Shown in pieces: positions 56,678-64,000 of a stretch of DNA of 64,000 bases; position 1 is the stretch's first letter; each line of letters begins with the position of its first letter. The translations under genes were made by a program, and so were the position numbers. The stretch is from Bernardetia sp963719525 (GTDB taxonomy: Bacteria; Bacteroidota; Bacteroidia; Cytophagales; Bernardetiaceae). The stretch is taken from positions 2,790,001-2,854,000 of the forward strand of contig CAVRCG010000004.1 in NCBI GenBank assembly GCA_963719525.1, read 5' to 3'. The notes beneath the pieces were generated by a model. It saw nothing but the letters and a program-made list of their open reading frames with translations, ran no database searches and had not been told where the DNA came from.

Positions 56678-57868
56678 ATGTTTTACATTAGTCAATCTCC
56701 TTACAAACTCAAATGGATTGTTATTTTATTCGCTTCTTTTATCGGTTTGGCTTCTCTTTACTACACCAATCAACTTGTCGATAGTCTAGCAGAGCGTGAA
56801 CAAGAACAAATTGATTTGGTAGCAAAAGCGCAAGAATTAGTAGTACAAGTAGAGGACAGTTTGATGCTTAACTTTCTAGTTACCAATATTTTACAAGGAA
56901 ATCAGTCTATTCCAATGATTGTTGTAGATGAAGAGGGAAATCCAAGTCAATCTAGAAATATAGAGTTTGATCAAAATGCTACCGAAGAACAAAAAAATAA
57001 GATTTTGAGAACACATTTGGTTTCTATGAAAAAAGAACATCCTCCTATCGAAGTAAAAGTTTCGGAAGAATGGAAGTATTATATTTTTTATGAAAACTCT
57101 ACTTTATTCAATCAGCTAAAATATTTTCCGTATGCACAACTTTCACTTATTGCAGCTTTTTTGATTTTTGCTTATTTTTTGTTTAGTTCTTCTCGTCGTG
57201 CCGAACAAAATAGGGTTTGGGTAGGTCTTGCAAAAGAAACAGCACATCAACTCGGAACTCCACTTTCTGCTTTGATGGCGTGGGTAGAATATTTTAGAGC
57301 CGATGAGAGTGTAGAAGAAGATATTTTGCAAGAAATAGAAAAAGATATTGCTCGTCTTACGATGATAACAGAGCGTTTTTCAAGCATTGGTTCTATTCCA
57401 GATTTGAGTTCGGAAAATGTATTAGAAGTAACAGAAGGAGTAACGGAATATCTTAAAAAAAGAATTTCTAAAAAAGTAAAACTGACCATTAGAGCTAATA
57501 AAGATACTAAATTATACGCCAAAATTAATAAACCACTTTTTGAATGGGTAATTGAAAATATTTGCAAAAATGCCGTTGATGCAATGACTCAAACAGGAGG
57601 AAAAGGAAATATAACTTTGTTTTTCTCATCAAACAGAAATCAAAAACAACTTATTTTGGATATTACTGATACAGGAAAAGGAATTCCACCACGCCAAATA
57701 AAAACCGTTTTTAGACCTGGTTTTACTACAAAAAAACGAGGTTGGGGACTTGGACTTACTCTAGCAAAACGAATTGTAGAACAATATCACAACGGAAAAA
57801 TTAGTGTTTTGAAGTCAGAAGTAGGAAAAGGAACTACATTTAGAATTGTACTGGCGACGAGTGAGTAG
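56678..57868 (+). CDS. Sensor histidine kinase
   Basis: The 396-residue protein has two membrane helices (about 12-31 and 155-172) framing a periplasmic sensor of about 120 residues. It then has a HisKA-type region with the phosphoacceptor His in GLAKETAHQLGTPLSALMAW, an N box NICKNAVDAMTQTGG, G boxes DITDTGKGIP and RGWGLGLTLAKRIVEQY. All catalytic motifs are present. No response regulator gene is next to it, so its partner must be elsewhere. The sensor region has SEEWKYYIFYENSTLFNQL and no known ligand motif. Confidence 0.9.
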   Translation: MFYISQSPYKLKWIVILFASFIGLASLYYTNQLVDSLAEREQEQIDLVAKAQELVVQVEDSLMLNFLVTNILQGNQSIPMIVVDEEGNPSQSRNIEFDQNATEEQKNKILRTHLVSMKKEHPPIEVKVSEEWKYYIFYENSTLFNQLKYFPYAQLSLIAAFLIFAYFLFSSSRRAEQNRVWVGLAKETAHQLGTPLSALMAWVEYFRADESVEEDILQEIEKDIARLTMITERFSSIGSIPDLSSENVLEVTEGVTEYLKKRISKKVKLTIRANKDTKLYAKINKPLFEWVIENICKNAVDAMTQTGGKGNITLFFSSNRNQKQLILDITDTGKGIPPRQIKTVFRPGFTTKKRGWGLGLTLAKRIVEQYHNGKISVLKSEVGKGTTFRIVLATSE

Positions 57869-57899
57869 TCTTAAAATTTTGCTATTTGAGTAGAATATT

Positions 57900-58442
57900 T
57901 TAGTTTTTTAGAATTTTATCAAATAATGGTTTTAAACTCTCAAGTTGTATATCTCTTAAATAATAAGAAGAAAAAGAAGAACAAGATTGATTACAGTCAA
58001 AACATATTTCTATAAAACTTTCTACCTTTTCCTTTCTATAAAAAAGAACAGCATGTTGTGGTCTATAACAATCTGATGGACTACTCATTCCTTTATTTTG
58101 CAAAAGTATTTTATTTAGTTTTTCTTCTTGTTCTTTTTCTAATACAACTCTTTTTTGAAGAGAATCAACTTGAAACACACCATTTTTCAATAATGTATCA
58201 CAACCCATAGTAAACATAGCTCTTTTACTGTTTGGATAATAAGCTAATTCTATTTTATCAAATTCCTTAAAATAATCTTTGTCAATGATAGAATTTTCTT
58301 GTTGTATTGTTCCTACAGTTTGCATCATTTCTATATCATTTGAATTTCCCTCTATAGCTTCTACTTGTTTTTTGTTTTGATTCTGACAAGAAGAAAATAA
58401 AATAACAAATCCTATACATACAATAAAAATTATTTTTTTCAT
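57900..58442 (-). CDS. Lipoprotein of unknown function
   Basis: The 180-residue protein has a lipoprotein signal (MKKIIFIVCIGFVILFSSC, Cys19). The mature part contains KIELAYYPNSKRAMFTMGCD, a middle helical region, and a Cys-containing CFDCNQSCSSFSSYYLRDIQ near the end. The three Cys in CFDCNQSC suggest a metal site or disulphides. I do not recognise the family. It is convergent with the histidine kinase, with a 30-bp gap. Confidence 0.65.
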   Translation of the reverse strand: MKKIIFIVCIGFVILFSSCQNQNKKQVEAIEGNSNDIEMMQTVGTIQQENSIIDKDYFKEFDKIELAYYPNSKRAMFTMGCDTLLKNGVFQVDSLQKRVVLEKEQEEKLNKILLQNKGMSSPSDCYRPQHAVLFYRKEKVESFIEICFDCNQSCSSFSSYYLRDIQLESLKPLFDKILKN

Positions 58443-58811
58443 TTTTTTTGTTGATAAATATTAAAAGGAATTTGGAATATATTCAAATTCCTTACTGTAC
58501 ACTACTATTTTTTGATTTGAAATTCAAGTTACAGCGCAACACTCTGTTTAGCTTCGCTAACCTATTGGGTGTAGAAAGTCAAATTATAGAAAGTTACAGA
58601 TGATATTTTTTATTCTTATACTACAAATAATAGTACGTTGCGCTGCAACTTATGAAGATTCAATCATTTTTCTACAAACAGAACGTTGCGCTGCAACTAA
58701 AAACTACTTTTTAGAAATAGTAGGGTACAGTACAAATTTTTATTTTATTTTTAATTCTACCTTCTAAAATCAATGCCGTTGTTGGTGTTTTAGCGAAGCG
58801 ACACCAACAAC
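58443..58811. repeat. Intergenic region with ACGTTGCGCTGCAACT and GTTGTTGGTGT repeats
   Basis: ACGTTGCGCTGCAACT occurs at 58635-58650 and 58683-58698, with a related inverted form (AGTTACAGCGCAA) at 58529-58541. A GTTGTTGGTGT hairpin lies at 58778-58811, four bases from the acyltransferase stop codon. No gene is present. Confidence 0.8.
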
Positions 58812-58814
58812 AAT

Positions 58815-60056
58815 TTATTTCTCTCCTTTCGGCTTTGAATATCCACGAATAGCAAGAGGAATCCAACCCAAAACAGGAATAAAATAAGATATAGTAATTA
58901 AGTTTTTGAAAAGTAAAGGTAAAAAATCTCTTCTACGCATTCTCAATGTAAATTCTCCTGTTCTTCCTTCTTGTTCGTATTTTCTATATTTTCTATCAAA
59001 CTCACTAAAAAGCAATGGCCAACCGATTGGTGTTAGATAAGGAAAAAATTGAATTTTGCTTCCTCGTTTTTCTTTTCCTTTATTAGCTTCTCGCAAGTCT
59101 TTCCAATTAAAAGGTTTTTGTCCATATTTTTCTACTGATTCATCAAGCAGTTTTTGAAATTCATCTCTGACATAATCTCTAATTCTGACAATATCTTCTT
59201 GTGTCGCTTCCTCAGCAGGCTTGTCTAAAAGATCGGCAGGATTTATTCGTTGCCCTTTCACGTAATACATCTTTGCAGGAAAACCAGTATAAAAAACCCA
59301 AGGAAAAATAGGAACTAAAGCTGTAATAAATCCTAATGGTAAAAATGGAACTCCAATTTTACGAATAATTTTGTTTACCCAAGGAATGCTATACGTATGA
59401 GGATTGATATATTCGCCATTTACGGTAGCAAAAGGAACAATATCGGTTTTGTATTTTAAGGACATTCGAATAAAAGAAGTAGAAAAACGTTGTGCTTCAT
59501 ATTTTCTATTAAAGCCTTTTCCAATACCAGGAACGCCTTCTGGATAAACCATAATGTTATAATCATTACAGTTCATCATCGTTTCAAAATTGATAGTCGT
59601 GGCATCTATTCCTCCCATTTTTTTCCACAAATTATAAGCTCCAAACGGATTCATGAGCGCAGATTGAGAAAGCATCGGAGCGACTAAGGGACGAATAGCA
59701 TTTTTTTGATAACCAAACTGCCTAAAAATTTCTGCCAGAAACACCATTCCGTCCCAAGGAAAAGCCATTCCTGAATGATTGCTATAATAAATCAAAGGTC
59801 GTTCTGGATTATTTCGCTCTTCTAACTCTTCAAAACCTACAAAAACAGGACGATAATAATAATCCGAAACAGGACTCATTACATGTTTGACAAACGCTTC
59901 TGCATATTCTTGATCAAAATGTTTGTAATAAACTTCAATGTTTTTTTGGATGTCTTTCGGCACATTTCTCTCTTTTGCAAGCTCTATATTTTTGAGCCAA
60001 GCAAGAGAAGATTCTTCAGGAATAGTATCAGGAACAGTCAGCGTAGTATTACTCAT
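58815..60056 (-). CDS. PlsC-type acyltransferase, long form
   Basis: The 413-residue protein has the acyltransferase motifs YYSNHSGMAFPWDGMVFLAE (His-x7-Asp instead of the usual His-x4-Asp) and NIMVYPEGVPGIGKGF (the E-G site). A hydrophobic region (LGFITALVPIFPWVFYTGFP) and a C-terminal membrane segment (LITISYFIPVLGWIPLAIRG) follow. It should attach acyl groups to a glycerolipid or another acceptor at the inner membrane. It is distinct from the OlsF-like protein and not a duplicate. Whether it is a true glycerol-3-phosphate enzyme is unknown. It is monocistronic and flanked by repeats. Confidence 0.78.
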   Translation of the reverse strand: MSNTTLTVPDTIPEESSLAWLKNIELAKERNVPKDIQKNIEVYYKHFDQEYAEAFVKHVMSPVSDYYYRPVFVGFEELEERNNPERPLIYYSNHSGMAFPWDGMVFLAEIFRQFGYQKNAIRPLVAPMLSQSALMNPFGAYNLWKKMGGIDATTINFETMMNCNDYNIMVYPEGVPGIGKGFNRKYEAQRFSTSFIRMSLKYKTDIVPFATVNGEYINPHTYSIPWVNKIIRKIGVPFLPLGFITALVPIFPWVFYTGFPAKMYYVKGQRINPADLLDKPAEEATQEDIVRIRDYVRDEFQKLLDESVEKYGQKPFNWKDLREANKGKEKRGSKIQFFPYLTPIGWPLLFSEFDRKYRKYEQEGRTGEFTLRMRRRDFLPLLFKNLITISYFIPVLGWIPLAIRGYSKPKGEK

Positions 60057-60260
60057 AAACGATTTATAATTTTTCAGTTGGTTTGTGCAAGAAAGTGTGG
60101 TAAAGACAGAAAAAATTACTTTCTATCTATCAAATTATCTCACAAAATACATTTATTTCGATAAATAAACAATAGATTCACTTACAAACTGTTACAAAAT
60201 CAAAATATTCAATGGAGTAAATAATTATTTTCCTTATTCCAAACTATCAAATTTATCAAA

Positions 60261-61346
60261 TTATCTCACTTTTAAAAACTGTTTTGCTACCTTCAAGCCG
60301 TTTAATTGTCCTTCTGTGTAGGCTTGCAGTTCTTCATAACTTCCTCTAGCGTGTTTCAAAAATCCAGATGCTTGTCCATAAATGGCATCAAAATTTATTT
60401 TTTCGGTCAAATAATAGCCATCTAAAAATGTTTTTACTCCCCCAGAAATAATGATTTGATTACATTTTATACTTCTATTTGAATATTTTACTTTGTCTTT
60501 CAAATTTTTATCATAATCAGATTTAATTTCATTACAAAACTTTACCATTTCTTCTGCGCTATGTCCGATATGTGCCAAAGGTTCGAATAAAGATTGCGAA
60601 AGTTGATCGCTTCTTTTTAGTTCTAAAAGTGCAAAATTAGTTCCTCCACTTGCTGCAAAATCTACTGCTGCAATCGGTAAATTTAATAATTCTTCCAAGC
60701 TCTCTTTTCCAAATCCTTGTCCTACTTCTTTTACAATAATTGGATAGTTAGCAGTCTGTAAAAGTTGTTTTATTGTTTCTAAAGGAGCTTTTTCAAATCT
60801 ATCGCCTTCTGGTTGCAGCCATTCTTGCAGAGGATTTATATGAATAATGAGTCCGTCGGCTTGCAATTTTTTTAAGAGCTTATCAATCTTTTTTGTCTGT
60901 TTGGTTTCGATTAATTTTTCAAGCTGTGCAATTCCAAGATTTGCATAAAGAGGCTGGTCGCCAATATATTTTCTGACATCAAAATCTGGTAAGCAGTCAT
61001 CATCGGTCAATAATGCTCTACACGAACCCAAACCCATTCCGAGCTTATATTCTCCACATACTTTAGCCAAATTTTGATTGATAATTTTTGCCCATTCTGT
61101 TCCTCCAGTCATACTAGAAACCCACAAAGGCGCATTCATTTGTTTGCCCAAAAACTCAAACGGCTGTGCTTCTTTTTTTGGGTGTGCTGCCAAAACAGGT
61201 TCGTAATAAAACCGATTATCTAACTGATTTTCAAACACTTGTGCATCAAAAGCCATTTCGATATGGTCTTGCTTGCGAGATGATGCTGTGAGGTCAGAAT
61301 CTGTATAATTGATGGATGAAGCTGATGAAGTTGATGAATTTTCCAA
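60261..61346 (-). CDS. fni: Type 2 isopentenyl-diphosphate delta-isomerase
   Basis: This FMN enzyme (IDI-2) has SSRKQDHIEMAFDAQV at the start, LWVSSMTGGTEWAKIINQNL, GMGLGSCRALL, DGLIIHINPLQEWLQPEGDR, IVKEVGQGFGKES and ISGGVKTFLDGY. It interconverts IPP and DMAPP using FMN and NADPH for isoprenoid synthesis. The start is uncertain: the frame is open from a TTG at 61391, but that codon lies in a dispersed GCTCGTG repeat. TTG 61346 (LENSSTSSASS) is a better guess; no ATG exists before the core. The repeat may have displaced the original 5' end. A MITE lies 20 bp further upstream. Confidence 0.88.
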   Translation of the reverse strand: MENSSTSSASSINYTDSDLTASSRKQDHIEMAFDAQVFENQLDNRFYYEPVLAAHPKKEAQPFEFLGKQMNAPLWVSSMTGGTEWAKIINQNLAKVCGEYKLGMGLGSCRALLTDDDCLPDFDVRKYIGDQPLYANLGIAQLEKLIETKQTKKIDKLLKKLQADGLIIHINPLQEWLQPEGDRFEKAPLETIKQLLQTANYPIIVKEVGQGFGKESLEELLNLPIAAVDFAASGGTNFALLELKRSDQLSQSLFEPLAHIGHSAEEMVKFCNEIKSDYDKNLKDKVKYSNRSIKCNQIIISGGVKTFLDGYYLTEKINFDAIYGQASGFLKHARGSYEELQAYTEGQLNGLKVAKQFLKVR

Positions 61347-61371
61347 GTGATTTTTCTTTTTTTTGAGAATC

Positions 61372-61394
61372 GCTCGTGAGGACACAAGCAATGG
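61372..61394. repeat. GCTCGTGAGGACACGAGC repeat at the fni start
   Basis: GCTCGTGAGGACACAAGCAA then TGG, one base different from consensus. It overlaps the TTG at which the fni frame opens. A diverged partner lies at 61614 (GTTGTTCGTGTTGCACGAGC). Confidence 0.8.
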
Positions 61395-61410
61395 TAGAAT
61401 TTATGAATCA

Positions 61411-61577
61411 ATATGAGTAACATTTTCCGATTTCTGCATATAAACTTGTTTTTCACAAAATAATAGTTTGCTTTTTCCATAGAATAGGGTTTGCAAATCC
61501 TATTTTATGGAAAAAAGACAATTGCACAGAATAAAATTTGGCAACTATTTGTTTATTTAGAAACGTCACTTCTATTG
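61411..61577. mobile_element. MITE copy 3, about 167 bp
   Basis: Its left part (ATATGAGTAACATTTTCCGA then TTTCTGCATA) is nearly identical to copy 1. The ends are ATATGAGTAAC and GTCACTTCTAT, an imperfect inverted repeat. The central dyad has one mismatch (GGGTTTGCAAATCC). No clear target duplication remains. It lies 20 bp upstream of the fni open frame, in its promoter region. Confidence 0.82.
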
Positions 61578-61882
61578 ATAAATGATTATGATATTTTCAA
61601 GACATACCCTTTCAGTTGTTCGTGTTGCACGAGCGACACTATTTTATTAAAAGCAAAAATACTAAATCTTAGTTATATTTTGCTTGAATCTTAATTTCTA
61701 AAAACTAGATGTTTCAAAAAATTGTTAGAATTAAGTGAAATAAGATAATTTGTTTTTCAGAATTTTAAAGAAAATCATTTTGTAAAACAATAAAAAAGTA
61801 CGTTATTTACTAATTGAATGAAGAACTATTTTTTCTTGTTTTCTTCTACTTTAATCTTATTTTTCTACTAAAATAAATTGAT
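61578..61882. other. Intergenic region before gpsA
   Basis: These 305 bp hold a diverged GCTCGTG-family hairpin near 61614-61636 and AT-rich DNA. No gene or clear promoter is visible. Confidence 0.55.
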
Positions 61883-62905
61883 TTGGCAGCTTTTGGTTTT
61901 TCAGATAGTGGTGCGCCTGTTCGTATTGGCGTTTTGGGTGGTGGTAGTTGGGCAACTGCAATAGTAAAAATGCTCTCCGAAAATAATGTTCGTATAAACT
62001 GGTGGATGCGTTTGAAAGAGGACATTGATTTTATTCGCAAAAACCATAGAAATCCACGTTATTTGAGTTTAGCATTATTAAATATTGACAAAATTACTCC
62101 TTTAAACGATGTAAAAGCTGTTATTTCGGATTCCAAATATATTGTTTTAGCTGTTCCGTCTGCTTTTATTACCGATGTTTTTGATAAATTAGAACCTGCT
62201 ATCTTTAAAGATAAAATCATTATTTCGGCTATCAAAGGAATGATTTTAGAGGAAAATGTTTTGGTAACTGAATATGTAGAGAAAAAATTTGATGTTCCCC
62301 ACGACAGACTTCTTACCATTGCAGGTCCTTGTCATGCCGAAGAAGTGGCACAAGAGCGACAAGCCTATTTGACTATTGGAGGAGATGAAAATAATGGAGA
62401 TAAATTTGCCAAACTGTTGAGAGGACATTATATAAAAGCTCGTACCAATCCAGATTTGAACGGAATTCAATATTGTGCAGTCATCAAAAATGTTGTGGCT
62501 GTGGCTTGTGGAATGGCTCGTGGGCTAAACTATGGCGATAATTTTCAAGCCGTTTTGGTTTCGAATGCCGTGCAGGAAGCCAAACGATTTTTGGATAAAG
62601 CCTATCCATTGAAAGAGCGAGATATTAATGCCTCTGCTTATTTGGGCGATTTATTGGTAACTTCTTATTCTCAATTTAGTAGAAACCGAACATTCGGAAA
62701 TATGATTGGACGTGGTTATACCGTAAAATCTGCACAAATTGAAATGGGAATGGTTGCAGAAGGATATTATGCCGTGAAAGGTTTGTACGACGTTACAAAA
62801 AAACATAAAGTGGATATGCCAATCATAAAAGCTGTCTATAATACACTTTATGAGAAAATTTCGCCAGCCATTGAATTTAGAATCCTAAAAGACTCTTTAC
62901 AGTAA
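61883..62905 (+). CDS. gpsA: NAD(P)-dependent glycerol-3-phosphate dehydrogenase
   Basis: The 340-residue enzyme has the dinucleotide motif IGVLGGGSWATAIVKMLSEN (residues 15-34), YIVLAVPSAFITDVF, the catalytic Lys region SAIKGMILEENVLVTEYV, GPCHAEEVAQER, AVIKNVVAVACGMARGLNYG then DNFQAVLVSNAVQEA and YLGDLLVTSYSQFSRNRTFG. It reduces dihydroxyacetone phosphate to glycerol-3-phosphate, the backbone for phospholipids. The start is a TTG at 61883, as no ATG precedes the conserved core. Length is normal. It ends next to a TTACCAGT repeat. Confidence 0.93.
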   Translation: MAAFGFSDSGAPVRIGVLGGGSWATAIVKMLSENNVRINWWMRLKEDIDFIRKNHRNPRYLSLALLNIDKITPLNDVKAVISDSKYIVLAVPSAFITDVFDKLEPAIFKDKIIISAIKGMILEENVLVTEYVEKKFDVPHDRLLTIAGPCHAEEVAQERQAYLTIGGDENNGDKFAKLLRGHYIKARTNPDLNGIQYCAVIKNVVAVACGMARGLNYGDNFQAVLVSNAVQEAKRFLDKAYPLKERDINASAYLGDLLVTSYSQFSRNRTFGNMIGRGYTVKSAQIEMGMVAEGYYAVKGLYDVTKKHKVDMPIIKAVYNTLYEKISPAIEFRILKDSLQ

Positions 62906-63202
62906 ACAGTTACCAGTAATTAGTTACCAGTAAATTTCAATGAAAAGTTTTATAAAAAGAAATCTTCATTTAAAAAAAGAAATTCTCATTCTCTGTGTTC
63001 TCTGTAACTCTGTGTTCGACAAGTATTTTCATTTTAGTTTCTAAACTTATTTTGTCTTTCAATTCTAACTTCTAAAATCTGACTTCTGAATTTATTTTCT
63101 CTGTAACTCTGTGTTTGAAAAGTATTTTCATTTTAATTTCTAAATTTATTTTCTCTGCAACTTTGTGTTTGATAAAAGAAATTCTCATTCTAATTTATAT
63201 CT
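62906..63202. repeat. Repeat-rich intergenic region
   Basis: CAGTTACCAGTAATTAGTTA then CCAGTAAAT at 62907-62935 matches the repeat at 31988. It is followed by three imperfect tandem units of TTCTCTGTAACTCTGTGTTC-type sequence (about 62990-63175) containing TCTAACTTCTAAAATCTGAC, the reverse of the 30102 and 56013 repeats. No gene is present. Confidence 0.75.
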
Positions 63203-64000
63203 ATGAAACTCTATTTTTTGATTTTGTGCTTTCTTATTTCATTTTCTACTTTTGCCCAAAAAGAAGGACAAGCAAATGATACTTCGGAAGAAGAGGAAAA
63301 GCTAGAACTTCCACGCAAGAGTTCGATTTCTACATTACAACAAGAAATTGGACTTACTAATTTTTTCGTTCGTTATAGCCGTCCGAGTGTAAAAGGACGA
63401 AAAGGCGATATTTGGGGCGACCTTGTTCCTTACGGAAAAGTATGGAGAGCTGGAGCAAACGAAGCTACAACAATAGAATTTTCTAGTGATGTGAAAATAA
63501 ATGGAAAGCCATTAAAACAAGGAAAATATGCCATTTTCGTTATTCCACAAAAAAAAGGAGATTGGACTTTCATATTTAATACAGCCGTTGATTCGTGGGG
63601 AAAAGAAGCCTACGACCAAAAAAATGATGTTTTGAGAGTAAATGCGACCGTTGAGAAATCAAAATTTCAAGAAACATTAGCGTATGATTTTGATAAGATT
63701 TTGGAAAATGAAGGTACATTTATTTTGCGTTGGGAATGTAGATTAGCACGCATTACCATTCAAGTAAATACGGTAGAAGAAGCAAAAAAAAATATTGCTG
63801 CTGCCGTTTCGAAATACCCAGAAGATTGGCAAGTATTAGTTAGAAGTGCTGGCTATTACAAAAACGAAAAAATAGAACTTCGCCAAGCATTAGATTGGGC
63901 AAATCAAGCTATCAAGCTCAAAAACGACCATTATTTACCTCATTGGGTAAAATCCGAAATTTTAGCTTTAGAAAATGATTACAAAGGTGCAGTAGAGAGC
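63203..64000 (+). CDS. DUF2911-domain exported protein (partial)
   Basis: ATG 63203 opens a frame that runs off the right edge after 266 codons. A signal peptide (MKLYFLILCFLISFSTFAQ) precedes a DUF2911 domain with YSRPSVKGRKGDIWGDLVPY then GKVWRAGANEATTIEFSSDV, KQGKYAIFVIPQKKGDWTFI then FNTAVDSWGKEAYDQKNDVL. This pattern is specific to the family. The following part (EAKKNIAAAVSKYPEDWQVL, ELRQALDWANQAIKLK) reads like TPR-type helices. DUF2911 proteins are exported beta-sandwich proteins of unknown function, common in Bacteroidota. Confidence 0.85.
   Translation, partial: MKLYFLILCFLISFSTFAQKEGQANDTSEEEEKLELPRKSSISTLQQEIGLTNFFVRYSRPSVKGRKGDIWGDLVPYGKVWRAGANEATTIEFSSDVKINGKPLKQGKYAIFVIPQKKGDWTFIFNTAVDSWGKEAYDQKNDVLRVNATVEKSKFQETLAYDFDKILENEGTFILRWECRLARITIQVNTVEEAKKNIAAAVSKYPEDWQVLVRSAGYYKNEKIELRQALDWANQAIKLKNDHYLPHWVKSEILALENDYKGAVES

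Overview
The window looks like chromosomal DNA of a low-GC Bacteroidota bacterium, most likely a gliding or filamentous Cytophagales-type organism of the Flexibacter/Bernardetia kind. The evidence is gene content: 7TMR-DISM phosphatase, many lipoproteins with Bacteroidota-style lipoboxes, DUF2027-Smr protein, OlsF-like fusion, bacillithiol genes (bshA, ytxJ, bacilliredoxin), HYC_CC_PP/TonB/HMA metal locus, sigma-54, and a tmRNA with tag GESNYAMAA. Family names come from motif reading only; no database search was possible.

Layout. 1-6.8 kb: end of uvrA, then a signalling cluster in decay: a 7TMR-DISM/SpoIIE phosphatase with a one-base frameshift, a TPR histidine kinase broken by a frameshift and an ISAs1-type insertion, and an intact LuxR-type response regulator. 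6.9-11.3 kb: exported proteins, and a small membrane-protein gene split by a 168-bp MITE. 11.4-16.1 kb: Smr protein, rbfA, a two-domain acyltransferase (olsF-like), a DUF302 lipoprotein. 16.2-18.95 kb: fabG, an Rpn-type nuclease followed by a free-standing copy of its own C-terminal region, two paralogous small membrane proteins, and a 4 x 56-bp tandem repeat. 18.95-25.9 kb: bshA and ytxJ, DnaJ-TPR protein, ftsW, lipoproteins (one frameshifted). 26-31.9 kb: IS630-type remnant, aldehyde dehydrogenase, two inverted-repeat elements, bacilliredoxin, a MIP18-type Fe-S factor and sufE, patatin. 32-36.7 kb: a GAF/PAS sensor with no output domain, and an FAD oxidoreductase. 36.8-42.5 kb: a co-directional accessory block made of a TROVE/VWA-like protein with an in-frame TGA, an antitoxin-like gene with a truncated PIN toxin, and a STAND ATPase with TPRs. 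42.6-51.6 kb: mostly housekeeping and transport (class IV aminotransferase, AI-2E-type permease, second patatin, EamA exporter, rpoN, ABC ATPase, TerC). 51.9-55.4 kb: metal-uptake locus next to a second MITE. 55.5-64 kb: tmRNA, histidine kinase, acyltransferase, fni with repeat-derived DNA at its start, third MITE, gpsA, and a DUF2911 protein running off the edge.

The strongest system-level candidates are the STAND-TPR/TA-remnant/TROVE block (36.8-42.5 kb), read as a possible conflict or defence island, and the Rpn large/small gene pair (17.0-18.1 kb), which looks like a nuclease with its inhibitor domain in a separate gene. A striking background feature is the density of short dispersed hairpin repeats in at least seven families. 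Several touch gene starts or ends, and one family keeps fixed flanks while its stem sequence changes.

Caution: four single-base defects (near 1.90, 2.64, 24.71 and 39.91 kb) could be real gene decay or errors in the assembly.
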